DNA from: Aquificaceae bacterium
Lineage (GTDB): Bacteria; Aquificota; Aquificia; Aquificales; Aquificaceae
Length of the DNA: 34,397 bases
Assembly (NCBI GenBank): GCA_015490155.1
Contig: WFYI01000106.1
Span: forward strand, 1 to 34,397
Direction of reading: 5' to 3'
In this document: positions 16,669 through 24,340 of the stretch, in pieces
How the letters are laid out: every line of letters starts with the position of its first letter
How positions within the stretch are numbered: the first letter of the stretch is position 1
The notes under the pieces: generated by a model
What the model was told of the DNA's origin: nothing
Database searches by the model: none
The model's input: the letters and a program-made list of their open reading frames with translations, nothing else
Position numbers and translations under genes: made by a program

Positions 16669-17616
16669 CTACTCGTCTTCCAAGTTAATCTTTCTCTCAA
16701 TTATGTAGGGTTTCTCATTCCTTGATTCGTAATAGGTTCTGACTATCAGTTCTGCCACCACTCCTGTTGATATAAGTTGTATCCCGGAGAGTATTAAGAG
16801 GACGCTAAGCAGTAATAGGGGTCTGTTACCTATACTTTCACCCATGAATACTTTAAGGAAGCTTAGGTACACACCAAGGAGTACACCTACAGATAAAAGT
16901 CCGAACCCCACACCACCAAAAACGTACAGAGGTCTTGTTATATATTCGTTTAAAAACTTTACGAGGAATATGTCGAGTATTACCCGTATGGTTCTACCTA
17001 TTCCATACTTTGACTTTCCATAGATACGAGGGTGGTGTTTAACAGGAACCTCTGTTATCCTTGCACCGAACCTCTTTGCAAGTGCGGGAAGAAATCTATG
17101 CATGTCTCCGTAGAGTCTATAATGTTTTGCCACTTCTTTCCTGTAAGCTTTAAGCGTGCAACCGTAGTCATGCAGGTAAACGCCTGTAACCTTAGAGATA
17201 ATCCAGTTTGCAATCTTTGAGGGAAGTTTACGGGAAAGAAATGGGTCCTTTCTATCTTTTCTCCATCCACTCACTATATCGAAGCCCTCTTCAATCTTTC
17301 TAAGGAGCAAGGGTATGTCCTCTGGGTCATTTTGAAGGTCTGCATCCATCGTAATTATCACATCTCCCTTCGAATGTTCAAAACCTGCGTACATTGCAGC
17401 TGTCTGCCCGTAATTTCTCCTAAACCTAACTACCTTAACTTTTTTGTCCTCACTCGCTATCTTTTCAAGTATCTCAGGAGTTCTGTCCGTACTTCCATCG
17501 TCAATAAATATAATTTCGTAGTTCTTTTCAAGAGTATCAAGAACCTCTTTAAGTTTCTTATAAAGTACAGGGAGACTCTCCTCTTCATTGTAAGCCGGTA
17601 TAACGATGGAAATCAT
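16669..17616 (-). CDS. GT2 glycosyltransferase, dolichol-phosphate-mannose-synthase-like, membrane anchored
   Basis: 315 residues. The GT-A domain has VIPAYNEEESLP (5-16), FIDDGSTDRT (37-46) and the metal-binding DAD in ITMDADLQNDPEDIP (88-102). KSKYGIGRTIR lies near 205-215. Two C-terminal membrane helices (about 231-255 and 265-290) mark the ArnC/GtrB/polyprenyl-phosphate group. It probably transfers a sugar from a nucleotide donor to a polyprenyl phosphate on the inner face of the membrane. Its ATG overlaps the yaaA stop (ATGA), and it closes the gene block that begins with STT3, which suggests a lipid-linked donor pathway. The sugar is unknown. Confidence 0.9.
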   Translation of the reverse strand: MISIVIPAYNEEESLPVLYKKLKEVLDTLEKNYEIIFIDDGSTDRTPEILEKIASEDKKVKVVRFRRNYGQTAAMYAGFEHSKGDVIITMDADLQNDPEDIPLLLRKIEEGFDIVSGWRKDRKDPFLSRKLPSKIANWIISKVTGVYLHDYGCTLKAYRKEVAKHYRLYGDMHRFLPALAKRFGARITEVPVKHHPRIYGKSKYGIGRTIRVILDIFLVKFLNEYITRPLYVFGGVGFGLLSVGVLLGVYLSFLKVFMGESIGNRPLLLLSVLLILSGIQLISTGVVAELIVRTYYESRNEKPYIIERKINLEDE

Positions 17617-18296
17617 ATATACTGTCCCTCGCTTGTCATAATTACAGATATAGTGGAGTCTTTTTCCTCAATACTTTTTACCTTGTAGTCTAAAAAGTTC
17701 ACTTTTTCAAGGGTATTTAGGTTTATGTCCTTTTCCGCTACATACCTGAGCGTGTAAGCTCTATGTGGCAGTGGATTTACAACCCTCTTACCTGCTCTTA
17801 TGTAAGTAAACCTAATAACGGTACAGTTGGGTGGAAAGCTCACAACCGACCTATGATTTTCACTTAGCAGGTCTAAAACTGTTTTTCCTACGAGCAAAGT
17901 CCCAAATAGGTTTTGGAGTTTTTCCTTCCAAAAAACGCCGAGCTTCTTTCCATCAAAAGAGGTTTTAAAGTCTACAGTGTAAGGAGGTACAAGGTCTGAG
18001 GGAGCAAGCAAGCCAAATAGGGAAGATATGATAAGCCCCTTTTTAGAAATTCTTTCCTGAACCGTGGAGGGTAAAGCCCAAAAATGTAAGTTATCCCAAA
18101 AGCTCCCTCTGTATCTGCGCCATGCTGGTAGAAGGGGTGAGGTTCTCACACCGAAAGTCCTGATAAGCTCCTCTCTTTCAGGATTCAGGAACAGAAATCT
18201 GTTCTTACTTTCGTCATCCCATACTTTAAACAGTTCCTCTTTAACCAAATCCATAGAGGATTGCTTAGTGGATGAAGGAAGCAGGTACACATCCAT
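17613..18296 (-). CDS. YaaA family (DUF328) protein
   Basis: 227 residues, a little shorter than E. coli YaaA (258). Family landmarks are the N-terminal YLLPSSTKQ, LFGLLAPSDLVPPY near 92-105 (LYGVLRPLDLMQPY-like), FWKEKL, a conserved VVNPLPHRAYTLRYVAEK region and a DYKVKSIEE end. YaaA binds DNA structures and limits iron-dependent oxidative damage in E. coli. Whether this distant member does so is inferred. The ATG at 18296 has a TATAAT box nine bases upstream and no Shine-Dalgarno sequence, so it may have its own leaderless mRNA inside the block. Some divergence from the family keeps confidence moderate. Confidence 0.7.
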   Translation of the reverse strand: MDVYLLPSSTKQSSMDLVKEELFKVWDDESKNRFLFLNPEREELIRTFGVRTSPLLPAWRRYRGSFWDNLHFWALPSTVQERISKKGLIISSLFGLLAPSDLVPPYTVDFKTSFDGKKLGVFWKEKLQNLFGTLLVGKTVLDLLSENHRSVVSFPPNCTVIRFTYIRAGKRVVNPLPHRAYTLRYVAEKDINLNTLEKVNFLDYKVKSIEEKDSTISVIMTSEGQYI

Positions 18297-18305
18297 GGGA
18301 ACATT

Positions 18306-18311
18306 ATTATA
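18306..18311 (-). promoter_or_regulatory. -10 box of an internal yaaA promoter
   Basis: TATAAT on the minus strand sits nine bases before the yaaA ATG. No good -35 box is found at 17 or 18 bases. The position repeats the near-leaderless layout seen at leuS, the RHH gene and gatC. Confidence 0.4.
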
Positions 18312-18317
18312 TCTTTG

Positions 18318-18340
18318 TTACCTCTTTACTGAAGAGGTAA
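18318..18340 (-). other. Perfect stem-loop over the gspF stop codon
   Basis: A 9-bp perfect inverted repeat (TTACCTCTT at 18318-18326, AAGAGGTAA at 18332-18340, five-base loop) encodes the last residues and the stop of gspF. No T-run follows on the minus strand, so it is not a standard terminator. It could protect the upstream mRNA or reduce readthrough into yaaA. Confidence 0.5.
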
Positions 18341-19514
18341 TCTCGGTTATGGGCAGTAGCACGCTTAGAACTATTATTGCAACGATAATACCTATTATTA
18401 GCATAGTTATAGGTTCCACCATGCGCGTCCAGAGGTTTATCTTTTTTATAGCTTCCTTCCTGTATATATCTTCCGCAAGACTTAGCATCTTTTCAAGTTC
18501 TCCGCTGTTTTCACCTGTTTCTATGAGGTTGATGAACAGGTTGGGAAAGACTCCTGTGCTTTTAAGGAGCCACGATAAACTTTTACCCTTACTTATGGCT
18601 TCAATGTTTCTCTCAATTAGGCTTCTTATGTAAGAATTCGAAATGCTACCGGCACTTACCTCGACGGCTTTGTTTATGGGAGTAGCGGAACTTAACATCA
18701 TGTAAAGTACCCCTGCAAACCTTGAGAGGTCAAAGTAGAGGCTTATATTCCCTATTACGGGAAGTCTGAGTAAAGCTTTATCTATCATATCTTTTTTTAT
18801 GCGGTTTCTGAACAGCAAACTAATTACTAACAGTAGCGGAGATAGGTAAAGAAGGTAGGTCATTAAATCTACAAAAATGAGTATAAGCTGTGTAATCGTT
18901 GGAAGCTCCTTCCCAAATCCTTCAAGAACGCTTGCAACCTTTGGGACTACAAACTTAACTGAGACGAGCACCGCGAGAAAGCTAAGAACTATCACAAAGA
19001 GCGGATATACCAAAGCGTTCATAAGTTTAGATTTAATATCTGAAACGGTTTCCAAGTAGTTTCCTACAAGCTCCATAGCTTCCTCGAGGTTTTCCCCCGT
19101 TTCTGCACTTGCAAGTGTTTGTTGAACGAACTCCGGGAAAACCTTACTCGCCGCAAATGCGGAGGCTACACTTTTCCCTTTTTCCAACTGAACCTTTATT
19201 TCCTCAAGTGAGTTTGAGAGGTCACTATCCTCCACTTGCGAAGCTAAAAGCCCAACTGCCGTAGGCAGTGGAATTCCTGCCCTGAGCATAGTGGCAAGCT
19301 GTATAAAGAAAAAGGCGAGGTCTTCGTAAGACACTTTTTTACTTACGTTAAGACTTAACCTAAGACTTTTCCCTTTAACAGGCTCTACAGATACAGGTAC
19401 TATCCCTTCCTCTTTCAGCTCCCTTATTACCTCTATCCTCGAAGAGGCTTCCTTTTTTCCCTTTACCTTCCTACCGTCTTTCTTTACACCTTCGAAGAGG
19501 AACTCTTTCATCAT
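18318..19514 (-). CDS. gspF: Type II secretion inner-membrane platform protein GspF
   Basis: 398 residues, the family length, with the usual duplicated cytoplasmic domain. Copy 1 (about 60-165) has LATMLRAGIPLPTAV and ETGENLEEAM; copy 2 (about 260-365) has MLSSATPINKAVEV and ETGENSGELEKML. Membrane helices lie near 165-190, 208-232 and 368-392. The N-terminal KKDGRKVKGKKEA motif is standard. It forms the platform with which the assembly ATPase builds the pseudopilus. The ATPase (gspE) and secretin (gspD) are not in the window. It overlaps gspK by four bases, which supports a type II secretion role over a type IV pilus (PilC) role. Confidence 0.93.
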   Translation of the reverse strand: MMKEFLFEGVKKDGRKVKGKKEASSRIEVIRELKEEGIVPVSVEPVKGKSLRLSLNVSKKVSYEDLAFFFIQLATMLRAGIPLPTAVGLLASQVEDSDLSNSLEEIKVQLEKGKSVASAFAASKVFPEFVQQTLASAETGENLEEAMELVGNYLETVSDIKSKLMNALVYPLFVIVLSFLAVLVSVKFVVPKVASVLEGFGKELPTITQLILIFVDLMTYLLYLSPLLLVISLLFRNRIKKDMIDKALLRLPVIGNISLYFDLSRFAGVLYMMLSSATPINKAVEVSAGSISNSYIRSLIERNIEAISKGKSLSWLLKSTGVFPNLFINLIETGENSGELEKMLSLAEDIYRKEAIKKINLWTRMVEPITMLIIGIIVAIIVLSVLLPITEITSSVKR

Positions 19515-20365
19515 GTAAGCTCTTTGTACAATATTCTCCTCTGCTGTCTATCGTATATTACATCAAGGCGGGATTCGGTGTCGCCGACCTTGACCTTTAT
19601 CTCTATGTGAAATACCCTGCTTTTTACGTCAACTACATTCTGGAACTTGTGGAGCATGTCGAAGGTTATTCCCTCAACAAGTACTAGGTCCTGAACCTTC
19701 TTAAAAGGGCTTTTCCCTCTGCGGGAGATTATCCTGTCCGCAAGGCTTTCGTCTATATTCTCGTGCAAAGACATGATTATGTGCTTAGGTGCAGTATTCA
19801 AGTTTATCTTACCCGAGGAATAGGCGGTTGTTAGCCCGTACAAGCCTGGTACGAATTCGTCACCTAACAGGTATCCCGTTAGGTATTTTTCGGGAACGCC
19901 GATGTATTTAAGTTCGTACTTGCTATCTAAGGGCCTTCTCTTTATGGGGTATTCGTTCTCGAACTCTCCGGGCTTATTCCCAGTCCAAACCTTGAGCCTG
20001 TCGAGGTAAACATACTCTATGTTTAGGAGCTTGAATAATCTTTGTATAATCTGTTCGTACTGCCCGTTGCCGAGCATATTGAGATTTGCAAACCTGTCCT
20101 CGTCATATATAACTATCTCCAACTCACCTTTGTCGGTTTCCATGGTGAAGGGAAACGCCCATGGGTCGTGTAGCGTGTCTACCTTTTGGTCTTCCATATT
20201 GAGCATATTTAGGACTATCGGTAGTACGGACGTGAGGGCGTGGGTTGCCTGTTGTTTGCTGTAAACCTCCTCAATAAATGTTCTCGTTGAGCTTGCACTT
20301 TGGAAAGAAGAAACTACATATCCGGATAGGGCTATAAAGAATACAAGAGCTAAGAATATAGCCAT
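19511..20365 (-). CDS. gspK: Type II secretion minor pseudopilin GspK-like, without a basic leader
   Basis: 284 residues. A hydrophobic N-terminal helix (2-22) is followed by a periplasmic domain with the GspK signature GKINLNTAPKHIIMSL and a helix-hairpin-helix-like DRIISRRGKSPFKKVQDL segment. GspK caps the pseudopilus tip with GspI and GspJ. The protein starts MAIFLALVFFIALSG: it lacks the charged leader and the Gly/Ala-cleavage context that prepilin peptidase needs. An in-frame stop codon lies two codons upstream, so no longer start is possible. It begins three bases after the sensor-like gene and overlaps gspF. Confidence 0.85.
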   Translation of the reverse strand: MAIFLALVFFIALSGYVVSSFQSASSTRTFIEEVYSKQQATHALTSVLPIVLNMLNMEDQKVDTLHDPWAFPFTMETDKGELEIVIYDEDRFANLNMLGNGQYEQIIQRLFKLLNIEYVYLDRLKVWTGNKPGEFENEYPIKRRPLDSKYELKYIGVPEKYLTGYLLGDEFVPGLYGLTTAYSSGKINLNTAPKHIIMSLHENIDESLADRIISRRGKSPFKKVQDLVLVEGITFDMLHKFQNVVDVKSRVFHIEIKVKVGDTESRLDVIYDRQQRRILYKELT

Positions 20366-20368
20366 TTT

Positions 20369-22030
20369 TTAAAAGGGTGCTATAAATACATCGTGGTCTG
20401 AGATTATCTTAAGTAAACTCAGTTTTGTGGATACATCAATGTCAGAAGTAAGTATTCCGTTGACCAATATACCGCTTAAAAGCTCCGGTTCAACGAGTAT
20501 CTCTTCTACTTTGTCAGATTCTATGTAGGCAAAGGCTTCTATGCTGTCCTTAACGGGCTGTTTCTGTTCTTCGCTCAGAGATTCAAGGACTTTCTGTATT
20601 ATCTCCTTTATGGTTTCACTATCGGGTAGTGGAAGGTCTGCACCAACGGTTATGTGTGATAATTCTTCTAAGTAGGCTTTACCCTTAAGTATGTGTCCTC
20701 TAAGGGGGCAAATTGTATCCACGTCCAAGCTCATGAGTTTATCTATAGCTTTTGAGAGGCTGATTGAAGAGGGCATGTATACCCTATGGTACAGGCGTAA
20801 AAGCTCCATTTTGTCTTCTTCCGGTAGATTTGCACTGAAGGAACTTGCCACCTCCGGGGTGAACAATCTCTTGTGTTCCTCATCGTAGAGTGTAAAACTT
20901 CCTGGATGGGGGGCATGGTGCACCGGAATGAAGCTGAGCCTATGTCCGGTTGTAAGAGGCATACTACCGAAAGCCATATGTTCCACGAGCTTCACCCTCA
21001 TGCCTGCCAGTCCCATATGTGTGAAGGAGTCTCTTATGTAAGAGGTGGTTATTACATACAGTTTGGGGTTTTCATGGTACAGCTTTGATATGTTAAAGGT
21101 AGCTCTAACATCCGGGCTTAGTAGTATAACAGCTGTTAGGTTCTCCGCACCGCCTATAGAATCGTTTAGAAATCTCTTGAGTTCCTCCCAATCCTTAAGC
21201 CCACCTGCGTTTATTAAGAAGTTAAGCTCTTGCCCATTTCCCTTAAATATCCTGAGATAGTAATTGTTCCTTGTCAGGTTTTCTCCATCGAATACGCTGA
21301 ATATACGTGTATCCTCCCCTAAATCCTCAACCTCTTCTTGAGTTTGAGGCTCCTCTGTCTTTACCTGAGCCACATTAACGGAAATTTCATCTAACACGGT
21401 ATCCTCCAGAAGGGCTTCTATAAACTCTTTGCTACCGTCAAAACCGGCTTCAGCATCCGTTATCTCGCTGAAAGGTGCCACCTCTATGGTGAGTTCCTTG
21501 CTCGTGAAAAGACTTCTAACTTTTTCAACGCTACAGCTGGAGGTTTTAAGCTCTCCCTTTTCTATGGACAGTTCACATGTGCCTTTCTCACTTTTCAACA
21601 GAACATTAAAGCTGTTTCTCCTTCTGTTTGCACTGATGATTATATTTATCAAGCCATAGAGGTTAAGATCCCTCTCTACCTCCAATTTATTGAGCATAAC
21701 GAGTTTGTTCAAAAGTTCTAGGGGATTAAAAGGCTTTACGACCGTGTTGAGTTCCGAAAATCCAGAGGATATAAGACTGTCCATCTGAGCCTGAGAATCA
21801 CATATAAAGAACGGAACTATGAATTTACCATCGGAGCTCATGTTCTTTTTCCATACACCTATTTCGTTTGCAGGCGCTATGAAAACATCAACCTCTACAG
21901 TATTTAGGAAGTTAACAACACTTTCTTCATCCGGAGCCACCATAAGTTTATGTCCGGTTACATCGAATATGTCCCCCAGAAGGTCAAAAAACTCCCTATC
22001 TTTATCGTACAAAATGGCTGTTAAAGACAT
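20369..22030 (-). CDS. Pseudo-receiver plus degenerate metallo-beta-lactamase (ODP-like) sensor protein
   Basis: 553 residues, soluble. Residues 1-115 have a receiver-like fold: acidic residues in LYDKDREFF and the conserved Lys in VVKPF (K99), but the strand that should end in the phospho-Asp reads DVFIAPANEIG, so phosphorylation is unlikely. Residues 120-240 are unassigned. Residues 245-460 resemble the metallo-beta-lactamase domain of flavodiiron/ODP oxygen-binding proteins: FLINAGG, PVHHAPHPGSFTLYDEEH (369-386), and TICPLRGHILKGK (439-451). The usual HxExDH metal motif is replaced by LLSPDVRATF, and the later CPxHG His is Arg. ODP proteins sense oxygen in some chemotaxis systems. Here metal binding is probably partial or lost. 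The tail (460-553) is helical and acidic. Confidence 0.65.
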   Translation of the reverse strand: MSLTAILYDKDREFFDLLGDIFDVTGHKLMVAPDEESVVNFLNTVEVDVFIAPANEIGVWKKNMSSDGKFIVPFFICDSQAQMDSLISSGFSELNTVVKPFNPLELLNKLVMLNKLEVERDLNLYGLINIIISANRRRNSFNVLLKSEKGTCELSIEKGELKTSSCSVEKVRSLFTSKELTIEVAPFSEITDAEAGFDGSKEFIEALLEDTVLDEISVNVAQVKTEEPQTQEEVEDLGEDTRIFSVFDGENLTRNNYYLRIFKGNGQELNFLINAGGLKDWEELKRFLNDSIGGAENLTAVILLSPDVRATFNISKLYHENPKLYVITTSYIRDSFTHMGLAGMRVKLVEHMAFGSMPLTTGHRLSFIPVHHAPHPGSFTLYDEEHKRLFTPEVASSFSANLPEEDKMELLRLYHRVYMPSSISLSKAIDKLMSLDVDTICPLRGHILKGKAYLEELSHITVGADLPLPDSETIKEIIQKVLESLSEEQKQPVKDSIEAFAYIESDKVEEILVEPELLSGILVNGILTSDIDVSTKLSLLKIISDHDVFIAPF

Positions 22031-22278
22031 TACCCCGGCTCCTCCTTTTTTGCAGCTACATCCAAAAGCTTAATATTCTCTTTAAGGATGTTAATCGATT
22101 GCACGACCATAAAGAAGGAATGCTCCACATTAAGAAGCGCAGCTTGGAATGATAGGTCGTCTGTTCTAAGCCTGAGTTCCCTAAACCTTCTGTATATATC
22201 GTCTACCTTAGTCCCGCACTCTAACAGTAACTTTATAGCTTCAGCTGAAAGCTCCACAGCCTCCCTTTTTGTATCCAT
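22030..22278 (-). CDS. Small all-helical protein of unknown function
   Basis: 82 residues with three predicted helices (about 5-30, 33-47, 48-75), no membrane segment and no known motif. It contains one Cys (C21). The stop overlaps the start of the sensor-like gene (TAATG), so the two are translationally coupled and may act together. The ATG has no Shine-Dalgarno sequence, but a -10 box lies six bases upstream. I do not recognise a family. Confidence 0.65.
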   Translation of the reverse strand: MDTKREAVELSAEAIKLLLECGTKVDDIYRRFRELRLRTDDLSFQAALLNVEHSFFMVVQSINILKENIKLLDVAAKKEEPG

Positions 22279-22284
22279 ACATCA

Positions 22285-22313
22285 ATTTTAGCAGGAAAGT
22301 TAAGTTTTTTCAG
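22285..22313 (-). promoter_or_regulatory. Promoter of the small-protein/sensor/gspK/gspF unit
   Basis: Minus strand CTGAAA (22308-22313), 17 bases, TAAAAT (22285-22290), then six bases to the ATG at 22278. The -35 box matches four of six consensus bases and overlaps the STT3 stop. It would give a leaderless mRNA independent of STT3. Confidence 0.45.
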
Positions 22314-24331
22314 TCAGTTTCGGACTCCTGAACCTCTCTAAGGTACCTTACCCTGTAAGCTACGAGATAGGGGAAATCGTCGTACACAAGCTCAAAGAGC
22401 TTACTGTCGTAATTCCTAAGTATGTACATCTGGACAAAAGCGGTATTGAAAGCCCTCTCGTTCATCACGTACCTTGCGAGCTTATTACCCTTTTGAACGA
22501 CGACCACGTAAAAACCTATTCTCCTGTAAGGAAGTGCACTTATCTGACCCTGAGAAGACCTCATAATCACAGCCTTCAAAGGTAGGGCTTCATTATTTTC
22601 TTTAATGTACACTCCCCTGTTAAAGTCAAACACACCTTGGTCACATTTAAAAACGTTCCTACCTATGGCTTTACAGTTATAAACTTGCAGAATAGGTGAC
22701 TTAATACCCTCCCTTTTCTCAAAATCCCAACTTCCATAATAGTAAATCCATCCAAACTTCTTCGGAATGTCGACGTTAAAAGTCCAGTATACCGGAAATG
22801 GAAACTCTTTCAGATATTCTCCTCTTCTAAGCTTGCCCTCATACAGAACGGATTCCTTAGGTGAAAGCTGAAATATATGAGCAAAGTTCCCCCATACTAT
22901 GGAGTTTATCAAGTTGTAAGCTTCACTTTGAGAGTTACTTGAGTATGCCTTAGCTATAAACAAAGACCTTAGTCCATCAAACCCACTGGCGTGAAACACC
23001 CTTCTATTACTAAGATACTGTACCACGTACCCATAATCCCACCAATCTAGAATATAGGCATTTTTAGGTGTAAGCTCACCCAGCTTTACGTAACCTTCGT
23101 TGGTTTTTATGTTGAGTATAGGTGGTGTCCTTAGCTCTGCGAGTAGTGTCCACGGAGCTGAGAGTAAAACAAGCAGGCTCAGGAGACCGGCTCTCAATAA
23201 GTGTATATATCTATCTTTGATAAAGGAACCGGCGTGCTTATTTATGAGCCAAAGGGCTACGTAGTACAAAAACCCTATACCCATACCGAGGAAGGGGGCT
23301 AAGTACATACTGAATCGAGATGCACCGAAGAAGGAAAGAGCACCTATTGCCAATATTGGGAGCATAAGTATTATGTATCTAAACCTAAAAATAATAAGTA
23401 AACATAGTCCTATAATAGAGATGTAAAGTACAGGTTCAAAGCCCATAGTGTACTCAGCAAGCTTTGAAACTCCTAACTCTTTAAGTTCTATAACTCCAAT
23501 ATTGGGATTAGGTAAAAGTCCTTTTTCTCCCTGCTCCAACCCTACAGTCCACGCTTTTGCCCTGTTAATTGCAAAGGCTAATAAAGATTTCAAATTTATA
23601 CCCTTGTAGATTACAGCTATTAAGCTCAAAAGTAAAGTTAGGATAAGGTAAATCAGCGCCCTTTTACGTGAAGTCTTATCCAAAACGGACTCCACAGTCA
23701 GAAATAAGATGTAAGCTCCTACCATGGACACGGTTATATAGGTATGCCCCCGATACCACCATTCGTAAAGAAACAGAACTACCCAAGAGCTTAAAAAGGC
23801 AAGTCCTGCCCATAACGGTTTGGCCTTTACGCTGAGTAGGAAAAACAGAACGGAGAACATGGGTAGCGTCAGGTTCAATGAATCTGTATCGAACCTAACT
23901 ATTGAGGTTCTTACCAAATATATTGGAGAAAGTGCGGCTGTTATGGCTCCACAAAAGCCAACTACAGGCATCTTTAATTTGTACCAGTAGTAGAACACGG
24001 GAAACGCTACGAGTGAGGATAGTATCGGTGTAAGATATAAGTCAATATTTTCAGGATATACACCGAAGAGTTTTGATAGGTAGCCCTCCAGAACCCCTAT
24101 CAGGCTTATACTTAATACACTCTGAACCTTACCGTTTGCAAAATCCAGGGCTTGTTTTGCATATAGATAGCCATCAAAACTCGTGAGCAACGGTCTACCG
24201 TCGTAGAAGTACTTGTCCGGCTCTTGGAGCCATATATAAAGCTCCTTGAATCTAAAAGCCAATCCAAGTAGGAAGGGTAGAAAAGGAATTAATATATAAA
24301 AAAGCTTCCCTCTCATCTTTGTGTTTAACAT
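22310..24331 (-). CDS. STT3/PglB-type oligosaccharyltransferase
   Basis: 673-residue polytopic membrane protein with about 12-13 N-terminal helices and a periplasmic C-terminal domain. Catalytic landmarks: first-loop acidic residue in SFDGYLYAKQ (D53), DxD in VRFDTDSLN (D148/D150), Arg in GASRFSMYL (R339), and the acceptor-binding ILDWWDYGYVVQYL with WWDYG at 430-434. STT3 moves a lipid-linked glycan to Asn in secreted proteins. Bacterial members occur in epsilonproteobacteria, some deltaproteobacteria and Aquificales. The first ATG (24331) overlaps a TATAAT box (24330-24335, minus strand), so the true start may be the second Met at 24316, before RGKLFYIL. The downstream DPM1-like transferase may help make the donor. 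The glycan and acceptors are unknown. Confidence 0.9.
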   Translation of the reverse strand: MLNTKMRGKLFYILIPFLPFLLGLAFRFKELYIWLQEPDKYFYDGRPLLTSFDGYLYAKQALDFANGKVQSVLSISLIGVLEGYLSKLFGVYPENIDLYLTPILSSLVAFPVFYYWYKLKMPVVGFCGAITAALSPIYLVRTSIVRFDTDSLNLTLPMFSVLFFLLSVKAKPLWAGLAFLSSWVVLFLYEWWYRGHTYITVSMVGAYILFLTVESVLDKTSRKRALIYLILTLLLSLIAVIYKGINLKSLLAFAINRAKAWTVGLEQGEKGLLPNPNIGVIELKELGVSKLAEYTMGFEPVLYISIIGLCLLIIFRFRYIILMLPILAIGALSFFGASRFSMYLAPFLGMGIGFLYYVALWLINKHAGSFIKDRYIHLLRAGLLSLLVLLSAPWTLLAELRTPPILNIKTNEGYVKLGELTPKNAYILDWWDYGYVVQYLSNRRVFHASGFDGLRSLFIAKAYSSNSQSEAYNLINSIVWGNFAHIFQLSPKESVLYEGKLRRGEYLKEFPFPVYWTFNVDIPKKFGWIYYYGSWDFEKREGIKSPILQVYNCKAIGRNVFKCDQGVFDFNRGVYIKENNEALPLKAVIMRSSQGQISALPYRRIGFYVVVVQKGNKLARYVMNERAFNTAFVQMYILRNYDSKLFELVYDDFPYLVAYRVRYLREVQESETD

Positions 24332-24340
24332 TATACTCCC
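24332..24340. promoter_or_regulatory. Nine-base divergent junction of STT3 and mltG
   Basis: The annotated ATGs of two divergent genes are nine bases apart. TATAAT on the minus strand (24330-24335) and TATACT on the plus strand (24332-24337) overlap here. Neither gene has a Shine-Dalgarno sequence. Promoter elements of each gene must lie within the coding region of the other. Confidence 0.35.
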
